NCBI GenBank assembly: GCA_039817415.1
Contig: JBCBVV010000017.1
Coordinates: 1-64,000 of the forward strand
Origin: JALEFZ01 sp039817415
GTDB lineage: Bacteria; Bacteroidota; Bacteroidia; J057
Length of the DNA: 64,000 bases
Direction: 5' to 3'
The stretch's first letter is position 1; every line of letters begins with the position of its first letter. A model generated the notes under the pieces. It saw only the letters and a program-made list of their open reading frames with translations. It had not been told where the DNA came from and searched no databases. The translations under genes were made by a program, and so were the position numbers. This document shows, one piece after another, positions 8,578-17,909 of the stretch.

Positions 8578-11500
8578 ATGAAGCAGACAAATACTCGCAA
8601 TGGCCAATACCTTATGGCCCTTCAAAAGTATCTCCTGATACTACTCTTTATACTAGGTACATTCGGTTCAATCTATGGTCAGAATATAGTGGCAAGAGGA
8701 ACCGTTACAGACGAAGGTGGTGATCCACTCGTAGGTGCAAGTGTCCTGAAGGTAGGAACTACCAGAGGAGTGCTCACCAACGGAAAAGGAGAATTCTCCA
8801 TTGAGGTGAATGAACAGGATTCATTGAAAGCTGACTTTTTTGGATTTCAATCTGTGACTGTTTCTGCCGCACAGAGCCCAATTACTATTGTCCTACCTCT
8901 GGCCAGTTTAGATGAAGTGGTCGTAATTGGGTATGGAACAACCAAAAAGAGTGACTTGACAGGTTCAGTTTCCTCTGTGAAATCTAAGGAACTGGCCCAA
9001 ACGACCATTACTTCTCTTGAACAAGGGATTCAAGGACGAGTCGCTGGTGTAAGTGTTACCCAAGGAGACGCAGCTCCAGGGGCGGGAATTTCTATCGAAA
9101 TCCGAGGAACCAATTCCATTTTAGGAGGGAACCAACCCTTATATGTAATCGATGGGATTCCAATTACAAACCCGCAGGCTGGGAGGGGAGCTTTAGGAGC
9201 TTCTGAACCTAACAATCAAATCATATCAAATACCAATATTCTGGCAACCCTTTCCCCCTCAGATATTGAAAGCATAGAAATTTTAAAAGATGCTTCCGCT
9301 ACAGCAATCTACGGTTCGAGAGGAGCCAATGGCGTAGTCATCATCACAACAAAAAGAGGGAGTCAAGGAAAGGGGACGGTATCCTTCAATGCATCTTATG
9401 GTGTTTCTAATGTGATCAACCCCTATGAAATGCTCAATACGGAAGAATTTATGACCTACCAGAACCTAGCCTATGAAAATGCCGGTTTGGGAGTCATTTC
9501 TTGGCCATGGGCGCCAGATACGGTACAGAATCCTGTAAAGCCCACCATTAGCGAAGTATTAGCATTGGGTAATCAGGCGGAGGTGAATTGGCAGGAAGAA
9601 GTATTCCAGCCTGCTCCTGTGCAGGATTATCAATTGGGCTTTTCTGGAGGCTCGAAAAAGGGAAGTTATTCTGTCTTGGTGAATTACCTTGACCAAGAAG
9701 GAGTCATCAAAGGGTCTGCCTTTGTAAGAGGGGGGCTGAGAACAAATTTATCCTATGAAGTAAATGATAGAATTCGAGTAACATCTTCCCTTTCTGTTAC
9801 CCGTTCACAAAATAGTTTGGTCAGAACTTCTACCAACACCACTCAAACGGCAGGTGGAATCATTCGTTCTGTTCTGAATTATTCTCCTATCAGGGCCTTG
9901 AGAAGGGATGAAGATACCAAAGAACTGCTTGTAGTAGGAACAGGTGGAGACGATCCAAGATTGGAAGATCCAAGTTTCTTCCAATTATTTGGTGCCAACC
10001 CACTTAGGTACACAGATGAAGTAACGGAGGAACATAACTTTTCTCGTGCCATAGCAGGGGTAAATACCTCTATCAAACTCTTTGCTGGTTTGTCGGCAGA
10101 TATTAGAGTAGCGGCAAACTATGTAGACAGAAAGAACAATTCATATTATCCAAGAACTGTTTCTGAGGGATTTGGACTGAATGGACTGGCGGTTGTTTCT
10201 GGAAATGAGTTCTTCAATTTCGTCAACGAAAACCTTCTTCGTTATGAGGGAAGTTTTAGAAAACATCGCATACAGGCTTTGGTAGGGTTTACCCAAGAGC
10301 ATAACCGAGATTATTGGATCAACAATGAAGCGAGAGATTTTCCAGATGACGTATTGGGCTTTTATGCCTTGCAGAATGGCCTCTCTCATGTTCCTACAAG
10401 GACAAATACAGCCACATGGACACTGGCTTCTTATTTGGGAAGGGTCAATTATGTTCTATCCGATAAGTATATGCTGACGGCTACTTTTCGCTATGACGGT
10501 TCGTCAAAATTTGCAAGCAACAACAAATGGGCGCCTTTTTACTCCTTTGCAGGAGCTTGGAGAGTAAGTGAAGAAGACTTTCTAAAAAACAGCAAAGTAA
10601 TCTCTAATTTGAAGATTCGTGCCAGTTATGGTCAATCTGGAAACCAAGCCATCAGCCCTTACCAGTCTCTGGCTACCATTCAGGGGGTAACCACCTCCTT
10701 TAATAACCAACTGGTACCTGCAGTAGTCTTAGGTAGGCTACAAAATGATAACCTGAGATGGGAGACAACTACGCAATCCAATCTTGGGCTTGACTTAGAC
10801 CTGTGGAGTGGTAGGTTATCAGCCGTCTTTAATATCTACCAAAAAGAAACCAAAGACCTTCTTCAACAAATCACTCTTGCACCAAATACAGGATTTACCT
10901 CGGCTCTAGTAAATGCTGGGAATATTCAGAACCAGGGACTTGAGCTTGAGCTAAGTGGATTTCCTATTGTAGGAAAGTTCTCTTGGCAAATTGCGGGGAA
11001 CATATCATTTAATCGAAATGAAATTACAGATTTAGGTAGTGTCGATGAGCAGTTCGCCAATAGATTGGGAGCAGGAAATGGCCTGACAGTATTTCCTTTC
11101 ATACAAAGACCTGGCCTTCCGATAGGTGCGATTTATGGCTATGTAGAAGAAGGTATTTTCCAGACAGAAGAAGAAGCCGCTGAATATTCGGCTATTCAAC
11201 CCAATGCAGCAGTTGGACAAATTCGTTACCAGGATACCAACAATGATGGCACGATCAATGATCAGGATAGAACCATTATCGGTGATACGAACCCTGACTA
11301 CATATGGGGGCTGTCCAATACCTTCACGTGGAAAGGATTTGACCTAAGTTTCCTCCTCCAATCGGTTGTTGGAGCAGATATCATCAATACCCTGCTGATT
11401 AGGTTTGACAACCTAGATGGGAGAAGAAATATTCCTCGATCTGTCTATGAAAGTGCGTGGAGAGGAGAGGGAACAAGCAATACCCATCGCCAAATCAATC

Positions 11501-11781
11501 TGAACAACGGAAATAGCCTGTTTTCTGATCGCTTTATTGAGGACGGCTCATATCTACGCTTAAAAAACTTGCAGTTAGGCTATAACGTCAATGCCAGTAA
11601 GATTGGATGGTTATCAAATGCCCGCATTTATGTAAATGCAGTCAATCTTTGGACCCGTACTAACTATTCTGGTTTTGATCCAGAGGTAAGTGCCTTTAAT
11701 AGCGCCTCCATGCGAGGAGTAGACTTGGGATCTTATCCTATGGCGAGAACCTTCCGCGCGGGAGTTAACCTAACTTTTTAA
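8578..11781 (+). CDS. susC: SusC-like TonB-dependent outer-membrane transporter
   Basis: This 1067-residue receptor imports oligosaccharides through the outer membrane using TonB energy. A signal peptide ends near SIYGQ. A carboxypeptidase-regulatory-like domain follows (about 37-115: GTVTDEGGDPLVGASVLKVG), then the plug, with the SusC hallmark blocks EVVVIGYGTTKK and ILKDASATAIYGSRGANG, and a 22-strand barrel that ends in a C-terminal Phe (RAGVNLTF). The first ATG at 8578 is used; an in-frame ATG at 8614 would place the signal peptide at the very N-terminus and is a good alternative. SusD follows after 26 bp. The substrate is most likely manno-oligosaccharides, inferred from the GH26/GH130 neighbours. 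Confidence 0.96.
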   Translation: MKQTNTRNGQYLMALQKYLLILLFILGTFGSIYGQNIVARGTVTDEGGDPLVGASVLKVGTTRGVLTNGKGEFSIEVNEQDSLKADFFGFQSVTVSAAQSPITIVLPLASLDEVVVIGYGTTKKSDLTGSVSSVKSKELAQTTITSLEQGIQGRVAGVSVTQGDAAPGAGISIEIRGTNSILGGNQPLYVIDGIPITNPQAGRGALGASEPNNQIISNTNILATLSPSDIESIEILKDASATAIYGSRGANGVVIITTKRGSQGKGTVSFNASYGVSNVINPYEMLNTEEFMTYQNLAYENAGLGVISWPWAPDTVQNPVKPTISEVLALGNQAEVNWQEEVFQPAPVQDYQLGFSGGSKKGSYSVLVNYLDQEGVIKGSAFVRGGLRTNLSYEVNDRIRVTSSLSVTRSQNSLVRTSTNTTQTAGGIIRSVLNYSPIRALRRDEDTKELLVVGTGGDDPRLEDPSFFQLFGANPLRYTDEVTEEHNFSRAIAGVNTSIKLFAGLSADIRVAANYVDRKNNSYYPRTVSEGFGLNGLAVVSGNEFFNFVNENLLRYEGSFRKHRIQALVGFTQEHNRDYWINNEARDFPDDVLGFYALQNGLSHVPTRTNTATWTLASYLGRVNYVLSDKYMLTATFRYDGSSKFASNNKWAPFYSFAGAWRVSEEDFLKNSKVISNLKIRASYGQSGNQAISPYQSLATIQGVTTSFNNQLVPAVVLGRLQNDNLRWETTTQSNLGLDLDLWSGRLSAVFNIYQKETKDLLQQITLAPNTGFTSALVNAGNIQNQGLELELSGFPIVGKFSWQIAGNISFNRNEITDLGSVDEQFANRLGAGNGLTVFPFIQRPGLPIGAIYGYVEEGIFQTEEEAAEYSAIQPNAAVGQIRYQDTNNDGTINDQDRTIIGDTNPDYIWGLSNTFTWKGFDLSFLLQSVVGADIINTLLIRFDNLDGRRNIPRSVYESAWRGEGTSNTHRQINLNNGNSLFSDRFIEDGSYLRLKNLQLGYNVNASKIGWLSNARIYVNAVNLWTRTNYSGFDPEVSAFNSASMRGVDLGSYPMARTFRAGVNLTF

Positions 11782-11807
11782 TTCATAAACATCCTAATTT
11801 GAATATC

Positions 11808-13397
11808 ATGAAAAGGAATATATATGCCATCTTGTGTTTGATCTGGTTGTTTGCGCCAGGTTGTGAAGATTTATTGGAGGAAGAAGTATTCACCTTCCAG
11901 GCTCCCAAAGACTATTATTCTAATGAAAATGAGGTAATAGCTGCTGTCAATGGCATTTATGATGCACTCATGACTTGGGAATTGTGGGTTCAGCCTGCTT
12001 GGGTTTCTAATGCCCTTGAGAATGACGATATGTTTGCTCTTGATTGGGTAGCAGGAGGGTATTCTGGCGTTCAGAATGGGAGCTGGTATATCGAAAGACC
12101 CTGGAATGGATTTTATCAGGTCGTCAATCGAACCAATGTAGTCATGGAACAAGTCGAACCCTTAGACTTCTTGGATGCAGATGTCAAGAATGCAGTGTTA
12201 GGTCAGGCTTATTTCCTTCGTGGCTATTGTTATTATGAGATTGGAAGACGTTTTGCTGATGCGCCAATCCGTACAACTGCTTTCGATCCTGCAAATGATT
12301 CTCAGGATATTGCCAGAAGTCCTTTGGCAGAAGTATATGCTCAAGCGGCAGCTGACCTAGAAATGGCGGCAAATTTACTTCCTGAAGATTTTGTCAGTGG
12401 AGCCTTTTCGGATGCTGACAGAGGCAGACCTACTGCCCCTTCCGCCTGGGGACTATTAACCAAAGTATATATGCATATGGCCGGTGCTGAGGTTAATGAT
12501 TCTGAAGCCTACACCAAAGCCATTGCAGCAGCACAGAAAGCGGTTGATTTGTCCTTGAAAAATGGTTTCCCCATTCTGGAACCAGCCTACATGGACAACT
12601 TTGATCAGGCAACTCAGGATCTAAGTGAAGAAATGCTTTTCTCCATTCAGGCTACCCAACAACCGAATGAAGGGCCAGAACTTCCTAGGTATTATGTTCC
12701 AGGTAATACTCCTTTTGCAGGTGGAGGTGGAATTGGCGCCATTATGCTAAGGGAGGATTTTTATAAGACATTCGAAAAAAATGATAAGCGTGTAGAGTTT
12801 GGGACCGCCCTTTTTGATGAGTGGAGTGACCTGACAGGAGAGAAATTTTACAACTTTAGGACACTACCTTCAACGGTTGTTAATATCGTTTCGGAAAATG
12901 TGGTAGACAATGGATTCGGAAGAACGGGAAACAACCAATATCTCTTGATGGATGGTACCGAAGTTAATGGCACGCCCTCTATATTTATCAAGAAATACAT
13001 GGATGAAAATTCCCAGGTGAAAGATGAAAATGGAAGTAATCCTATCATCCTTCGGTATGCAGATGTTCTGTTGTTGTTAGCTGAGGCTGAGAATGAGCAA
13101 AATGGGCCTACAACCTTAGCTTATGAAATGATCAATCAGGTTAGAGCTAGAGCTGGACTTGCCGAATTATCTCCTGGACTTGATCAAATGGCTTTTCGTG
13201 AAGCAGTGAGACTTGAACGTAGGCATGAATTATATGGAGAGTTTCAAAGAAGGTGGGATTTGAGAAGATGGGGAATTTGGTTGGAGACTATGAATGCTGC
13301 GAATCGCCCTAGATTGCCCTATCAGGAGTTATTTCCTATTTCGGCTAGTGAGATTGCGGCTAACGCATTGATCAACGAAAATAACCCTGGCTGGTAA
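11808..13397 (+). CDS. susD: SusD/RagB-like surface lipoprotein
   Basis: This glycan-binding lid of the SusC transporter is a lipoprotein: the signal peptide ends at a lipobox with Cys19 (FAPGC). The start used is ATG 11808; a TTG nine bases upstream is in frame but unlikely. SusD features include the N-terminal block APKDYYSNENEVIAAVNGIYDAL, split here as the YYSNENE and AAVNGIYDAL motifs, TPR-like helices such as AQAYFLRGYCYYEIGRRF, and the C-terminal RLERRHELYGEFQRRWDLRR region that is typical of the family. It binds oligosaccharide at the cell surface and passes it to SusC. A strong hairpin lies in the 162 bp between it and the next gene. Confidence 0.95.
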   Translation: MKRNIYAILCLIWLFAPGCEDLLEEEVFTFQAPKDYYSNENEVIAAVNGIYDALMTWELWVQPAWVSNALENDDMFALDWVAGGYSGVQNGSWYIERPWNGFYQVVNRTNVVMEQVEPLDFLDADVKNAVLGQAYFLRGYCYYEIGRRFADAPIRTTAFDPANDSQDIARSPLAEVYAQAAADLEMAANLLPEDFVSGAFSDADRGRPTAPSAWGLLTKVYMHMAGAEVNDSEAYTKAIAAAQKAVDLSLKNGFPILEPAYMDNFDQATQDLSEEMLFSIQATQQPNEGPELPRYYVPGNTPFAGGGGIGAIMLREDFYKTFEKNDKRVEFGTALFDEWSDLTGEKFYNFRTLPSTVVNIVSENVVDNGFGRTGNNQYLLMDGTEVNGTPSIFIKKYMDENSQVKDENGSNPIILRYADVLLLLAEAENEQNGPTTLAYEMINQVRARAGLAELSPGLDQMAFREAVRLERRHELYGEFQRRWDLRRWGIWLETMNAANRPRLPYQELFPISASEIAANALINENNPGW

Positions 13398-13451
13398 GCA
13401 TTAGACCGAACGAATTTTATATGTATTTTACCACATAGATCAAAAAATGAT

Positions 13452-13481
13452 CCACCGGGGAGGAAGGATACTCCCTGGTGG
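13452..13481 (+). other. Strong intercistronic hairpin after susD
   Basis: An 11-bp stem pairs 13452-13462 with 13471-13481, with one G-T wobble and an 8-nt loop. There is no T-run after it on the plus strand (AAAAATTCAAC follows), so it is not a standard terminator. A short GATCA/TGATC repeat precedes it. In susCD operons such structures often protect the upstream mRNA or lower downstream expression; that role is inferred here. Confidence 0.5.
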
Positions 13482-13559
13482 AAAAATTCAACTTTTGATT
13501 GGTATAGACTCATTATCTCAGGCATGTTTAATCAAACTACCCGCAAGAAGTAAAAAGGA

Positions 13560-14720
13560 ATGATGACGCAATTGAATAATCTTGGCTCCCTCATTTTGAT
13601 GTTCTGTATGTTGATTGGAGTAATTGATATACAAGCGCAAAACAGCCTCGCCGCACCAGCCATTAAAATATCCGAAGTATCCAACCAGGATGCTGCTCCT
13701 CAAACCCAAGCCCTTTACCATAACCTTAAAAAATACGCATCTTCCCATATTCTGTTTGGTCAAGAGGATGCCCTTGCCTATGGGTTGAATTGGAGAGAAG
13801 ATAAGGATAGGTCGGACATTAAAGACGTGTCTGGAAGTCATCCCGCTCTGATAGGTTGGGACTTGAGTAAACTAGGGCAAACCAAATGGAATATCGATAC
13901 GGTTGATTTCCGAAAAATGCGAAAATGGATGAAGAAGGCCTACAAAATGGGCTGTGTGAATACCATAAGCTGGCATTTGGATAATCCAAAAACCGGGGGC
14001 AGTACTTGGGACAAAACGCCTGCTGTAGCGAGTATTTTGCCTGGTGGAGAAAAACACGACTTCTACCTTAGTCGATTAGATTTAGTTGCCAAGTACATCA
14101 GAAAATTACGAACGGGTTTCTTGGCCTCTGAAAGAATTCCTATCATTTTTAGACCCTTTCACGAGCATACAGGTTCTTGGTTTTGGTGGGGAAAAGACCA
14201 TTGTACTCCAGAAGAATATGTTCAACTGTGGCGCTTTACGGCCGATTATTTGAGAGAAAAGAAAGGCTTGAATAATTTGTTGTTTGCCTATTCTCCAGAT
14301 GGAACCGAAACCGAAGAGGAATACATGGAACGATATCCTGGAGATGATTATGTAGACATCATGGGATTTGATTACTACATCCACAACAATGAAGTGAGAA
14401 AGAACCCAGAAGAATTGGTCAAAAGGGTAAAGGTCTTGGTAGATCTTGCTGAGCGACATGATAAAATACCGGCCATTACGGAATCTGGTTTCGAAACGAT
14501 TCCTGATCCCGATTTTTGGACAGACTTTTTATTGTCATCCTTCAAAAGCGATCCTGCCGTGCAGAAGATAGCTTACTTTATGGTATGGAGGAATGCCAGA
14601 AAAGATCATCACTATGGCCCATATCCTGGGCATCAAAGCGCAGAGAACTTTAACCTATTTCAGCAGGATGATATGATTTGGCTACAAAGAGACCTGCCCA
14701 ATCTGTACAAGGTGTATTAA
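13560..14720 (+). CDS. GH26 beta-mannanase (probably mannobiose-forming)
   Basis: This 386-residue enzyme should hydrolyse beta-1,4-mannan chains. A signal peptide ends near IQAQ (residue 27). The GH26 catalytic pair is visible: acid/base Glu202 in RPFHEHTGSWFWWG and nucleophile Glu308 in AITESGFE. Other family landmarks are ILFGQEDALAYG near residue 64 and MGFDYY near 268. The start is the first of two tandem ATGs, preceded by AAAAGGA. In Bacteroides fragilis a GH26 enzyme is encoded directly ahead of a symporter, mannosylglucose phosphorylase and epimerase, and makes mannobiose; the same order here supports that role. A periplasmic location is likely because there is a signal peptide but no T9SS tail or lipobox. 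Confidence 0.93.
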   Translation: MMTQLNNLGSLILMFCMLIGVIDIQAQNSLAAPAIKISEVSNQDAAPQTQALYHNLKKYASSHILFGQEDALAYGLNWREDKDRSDIKDVSGSHPALIGWDLSKLGQTKWNIDTVDFRKMRKWMKKAYKMGCVNTISWHLDNPKTGGSTWDKTPAVASILPGGEKHDFYLSRLDLVAKYIRKLRTGFLASERIPIIFRPFHEHTGSWFWWGKDHCTPEEYVQLWRFTADYLREKKGLNNLLFAYSPDGTETEEEYMERYPGDDYVDIMGFDYYIHNNEVRKNPEELVKRVKVLVDLAERHDKIPAITESGFETIPDPDFWTDFLLSSFKSDPAVQKIAYFMVWRNARKDHHYGPYPGHQSAENFNLFQQDDMIWLQRDLPNLYKVY

Positions 14721-14758
14721 ATCTTGCCGATACCTCCTTGCCCTTAACAAAAAAACAA

Positions 14759-16678
14759 ATGGAACTTGAATTACATTGGATTGATATAGGAATCATTGGA
14801 CTATATGTTCTGGGTACCGTCATAATTGGCTTCTGGATTTCCAAGCGAGCTTCTAAAAATATGGAAAGCTATTTCCTTGGTGGGAATACAATTCCGTGGT
14901 ATTACCTAGGCTTGTCAAATGCCTCTGGGATGTTTGATATAAGTGGAACCATGTGGATGGTGTATCTACTTTTTATCTATGGCTTGAAAAGTGTCTGGAT
15001 TCCTTGGCTATGGCCTGTTTTTAACCAGATTTTTATGATGGTTTTTCTTTCCATCTGGTTGAGGAGATCCAATGTAATGACAGGAGCTGAGTGGATTAAA
15101 TTTCGATTTGGAGATGGCAGAGGAGGGCAATTGTCCCATATCATTGTGGTGGTGTTTGCCTTACTGAATGTTATCGGCTTTCTAGCTTATGGCTTTGTTG
15201 GAATTGGTAAGTTTGCTGCCACCTTTTTGCCCTTTCAGTTTCATAGCGACCCTACATTTAACGCCAATATTTATGGGTTGATCATCACAGCCATAACGAC
15301 GCTTTATGTAGTCAAAGGAGGGATGTTCTCCGTGGTATTCACTGAGGTCCTTCAGTTTTTTATCATGACTATTGCCTGTATTGCGGTGGGGATCATAGCC
15401 ATGTACAAAGTCTCTCCAGACATGTTGGCTGCCGTTACCCCCGAAGGCTGGGATCAAATCTTCTTTGGCTGGGAATTGAAATTGGATTGGTCTGGAATCA
15501 TGGAGGCTGCCAATGGAAAAATCGCAGATGATGGCTGGAACTTATTCACGATTTTCTTCATGATGATGTTGTTCAAGGGGTACCTTCAGTCAATGGCTGG
15601 ACCTGCACCAAATTATGATATGCAGCGAGTTCTTTCTGCGAAGACACCAAAGGAGGCTGCTAAAATGAGTGGTTTTGTGAATTTGGTTCTGTTGATTCCT
15701 CGATATATGCTGATCACAGGCTTGACAATTTTGGCCTTGGTGTTTTTCATGGATGAATTGAATGGAATGGGGAATGAGGTAGACTTCGAGTTGATTTTAC
15801 CCTTTGCCATCAAAGAGTTTGTTCCGGTTGGTTTAATGGGAATTTTGTTGGCAGGTTTACTTGCTGCCTTCATGTCCACCTATGCAGCTACAGTTAACGC
15901 CGCTCCTGCCTACATTGTCAATGATATTTACAAACGCTTTATCAATGCCAATGCTTCGGACAAGACCTATGTGAGGATGTCCTATATAACTTCCGTTATT
16001 GTAGTAATCATTGGAACGGCCTTTGGATTTGTGACTGAGTCGCTCAATGAACTTGTTCAGTGGATAGTTGCTGCTTTATATGGAGGATATACAGCTTCGA
16101 ACCTACTCAAGTGGTATTGGTGGAGATTTAACAGCATGGGATATTTTTGGGGAATGGTCTCAGGGATAGGGATTGCGATGCTGTTAAGCATTCCATTTGA
16201 AGCAACTTTTGGTCTCACAGCAGGAACACCAACAGCAGATGCTTTGATTTGGCTGGATAAGCTTTCTCCAATTTATGGCTTCCTATTTATTTTCTTTGGT
16301 TCCCTCTTGATCAGTATTATAGCCAGTTTGTCTACCCCAGCAGATGACATGGAAATTCTGAAGAAATTTTATTACAAAGTAAGGCCGTGGGGATTCTGGA
16401 AACCGGTTCATGATGAATTGATAACTCAGTATCCTACCTTGGAGGCTAACAAAAATTTTGGAAGAGACATGGCAAATGTCGTGGTAGGTATCATTTGGCA
16501 AACTGCTTTAACAGCCTCTGGTATTTTACTGGTCCTGCAGAACTGGACCCAACTGGCGATAGCTGTAGGAGTGATTCTAGCATGTACAGCTTTTCTTAAA
16601 TTCAACTGGTACGATAAAATGGAGGATTGGCCAGAAGACATTGAACTTGAGGAAGAGACAGTAGGTCAACCAATATAA
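14759..16678 (+). CDS. Sodium:solute symporter (SSS family), probable mannobiose importer
   Basis: This 639-residue inner-membrane protein of the SSS/SLC5 family has about 14 hydrophobic segments. The start is placed at ATG 14759 (MELELHWIDIGIIGLYVLG). A longer frame from a TTG at 14678 would overlap the GH26 gene and add 27 hydrophilic residues, so it is rejected. Family landmarks include SYFLGGNTIPWYYLGLSNA in TM1-2, the region around LAGLLAAFMSTYAATVNAAP, and the SYITSVIVVIIG stretch. SSS proteins co-transport sugars with sodium. Its position between GH26 and GH130 suggests uptake of mannobiose across the cytoplasmic membrane. The hydrophilic C-terminus ends in an acidic tail. Confidence 0.9.
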   Translation: MELELHWIDIGIIGLYVLGTVIIGFWISKRASKNMESYFLGGNTIPWYYLGLSNASGMFDISGTMWMVYLLFIYGLKSVWIPWLWPVFNQIFMMVFLSIWLRRSNVMTGAEWIKFRFGDGRGGQLSHIIVVVFALLNVIGFLAYGFVGIGKFAATFLPFQFHSDPTFNANIYGLIITAITTLYVVKGGMFSVVFTEVLQFFIMTIACIAVGIIAMYKVSPDMLAAVTPEGWDQIFFGWELKLDWSGIMEAANGKIADDGWNLFTIFFMMMLFKGYLQSMAGPAPNYDMQRVLSAKTPKEAAKMSGFVNLVLLIPRYMLITGLTILALVFFMDELNGMGNEVDFELILPFAIKEFVPVGLMGILLAGLLAAFMSTYAATVNAAPAYIVNDIYKRFINANASDKTYVRMSYITSVIVVIIGTAFGFVTESLNELVQWIVAALYGGYTASNLLKWYWWRFNSMGYFWGMVSGIGIAMLLSIPFEATFGLTAGTPTADALIWLDKLSPIYGFLFIFFGSLLISIIASLSTPADDMEILKKFYYKVRPWGFWKPVHDELITQYPTLEANKNFGRDMANVVVGIIWQTALTASGILLVLQNWTQLAIAVGVILACTAFLKFNWYDKMEDWPEDIELEEETVGQPI

Positions 16679-16718
16679 AATAGCTTACTCGAACACATAC
16701 ACATTCAACGAAATACAC

Positions 16719-17909
16719 ATGATGAATTCATCTTTTGAAGGCCGCCTTGAAGCTTTGCTAACTGAACATGAAGCCCTTGTAACGAGAAAGAATGAACCCG
16801 TCTTACCTGGAAACGGGATATATACACGATTTAAGTACCCTATTATTACGGCAGCTCATGCTCCGGTTTTTTGGAGGTATGATCTGGACAAAGCCGCTAA
16901 TCCCTTTCTGATGGAAAGACAAGGGGTAAATGCCGCTTTTAATGCGGGGGCTATTTACCTAAATGGAAAGTACCTATTAGCTGTTCGTACCGAAGGGGTA
17001 GATAGAAAATCATTTTTTGCCATAGCAGAAAGCCCGAATGGAATTGATAACTTCAGATTTTGGGACTTTCCTGTTACGATGCCTGAAACTGAAGATCCAG
17101 ATACCAATGTATATGACATGCGCCTTGTCCAACATGAAGATGGTTGGATTTATGGTCTTTTTTGTACAGAACGTAAAGATCCCAACACTCCTGCAAGTGA
17201 TACCTCTTCTGCGAGCGCTCAATGTGGAATAGCCAGAACTAAGGATTTAAAAAACTGGGAAAGACTGCCTGATTTGCTGACCAAAAGTAGCCAGCAAAGA
17301 AATGTTGTTTTGCACCCTGAATTTGTGAATGGCAAGTATGCTTTCTATACCCGTCCGATGGATGGTTTTATTGGAGTAGGCCATGGTGGAGGAATTGGAT
17401 GGGGCTTGTCTGATTCTATGGAGAAACCAGAAATTGGAGAAGAAATCATCATTGACAAAAGAGTGTACCACACCATCAAAGAGGTGAAGAATGGACAAGG
17501 GCCAGCACCCATCAAAACTGATAAAGGATGGCTGCACTTGGCTCATGGCGTACGGAATACTGCTGCGGGCCTTCGTTATGTACTCTACATGTTCATGACT
17601 GATTTACACGAACCTTGGAAAATTACCCATGAACCAGCTGGTCATTTTATCGCACCAGAAGGTGAGGAAAGAGTAGGGGATGTGTCAAACGTGGCCTTCA
17701 CCAATGGATGGATCGTCAATGAGAATGATGAGGTATTCATTTATTATGCTTCCTCTGATACACGAATGCACGTGGCTGTTAGTTCTGTGGATAGATTGCT
17801 AGACTATTGTATAAATACCCCAGAGGATGGGCTAAGGTCCGCTGCTAGTGTTGAAACACGGAAATCACTTATCGCTAAAAATCTTGAAATCCTCAGAAAG
17901 CATGCCTGA
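16719..17909 (+). CDS. GH130 4-O-beta-D-mannosyl-D-glucose phosphorylase
   Basis: This 396-residue cytoplasmic enzyme should split Man-beta-1,4-Glc with phosphate, giving alpha-mannose-1-phosphate and glucose. No signal peptide is present. The length matches subfamily 1 enzymes (~390). The expected general acid is Asp133 in NVYDMRLVQHEDGW, close to Asp131 of the Bacteroides fragilis enzyme. Phosphate-contacting basic residues are likely in TRFKYPIITAAH and VLHPEFVNGKYAFYTRP. Two tandem ATGs are present at 16719 and 16722. The epimerase gene overlaps its end, consistent with sequential action: the epimerase turns mannobiose into this enzyme's substrate. A general mannooligosaccharide phosphorylase (subfamily 2) is less likely given the length and the neighbouring epimerase. 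Confidence 0.92.
   Translation: MMNSSFEGRLEALLTEHEALVTRKNEPVLPGNGIYTRFKYPIITAAHAPVFWRYDLDKAANPFLMERQGVNAAFNAGAIYLNGKYLLAVRTEGVDRKSFFAIAESPNGIDNFRFWDFPVTMPETEDPDTNVYDMRLVQHEDGWIYGLFCTERKDPNTPASDTSSASAQCGIARTKDLKNWERLPDLLTKSSQQRNVVLHPEFVNGKYAFYTRPMDGFIGVGHGGGIGWGLSDSMEKPEIGEEIIIDKRVYHTIKEVKNGQGPAPIKTDKGWLHLAHGVRNTAAGLRYVLYMFMTDLHEPWKITHEPAGHFIAPEGEERVGDVSNVAFTNGWIVNENDEVFIYYASSDTRMHVAVSSVDRLLDYCINTPEDGLRSAASVETRKSLIAKNLEILRKHA

Noticed and set aside
13518..13841. 107-codon minus-strand frame overlapping the GH26 start
   Set aside because: It covers the signal peptide and first domain of GH26 on the other strand; no support.
14678..14758. N-terminal extension of the symporter
   Set aside because: It begins with TTG inside the GH26 gene and adds hydrophilic residues before the first membrane helix; ATG 14759 is better.
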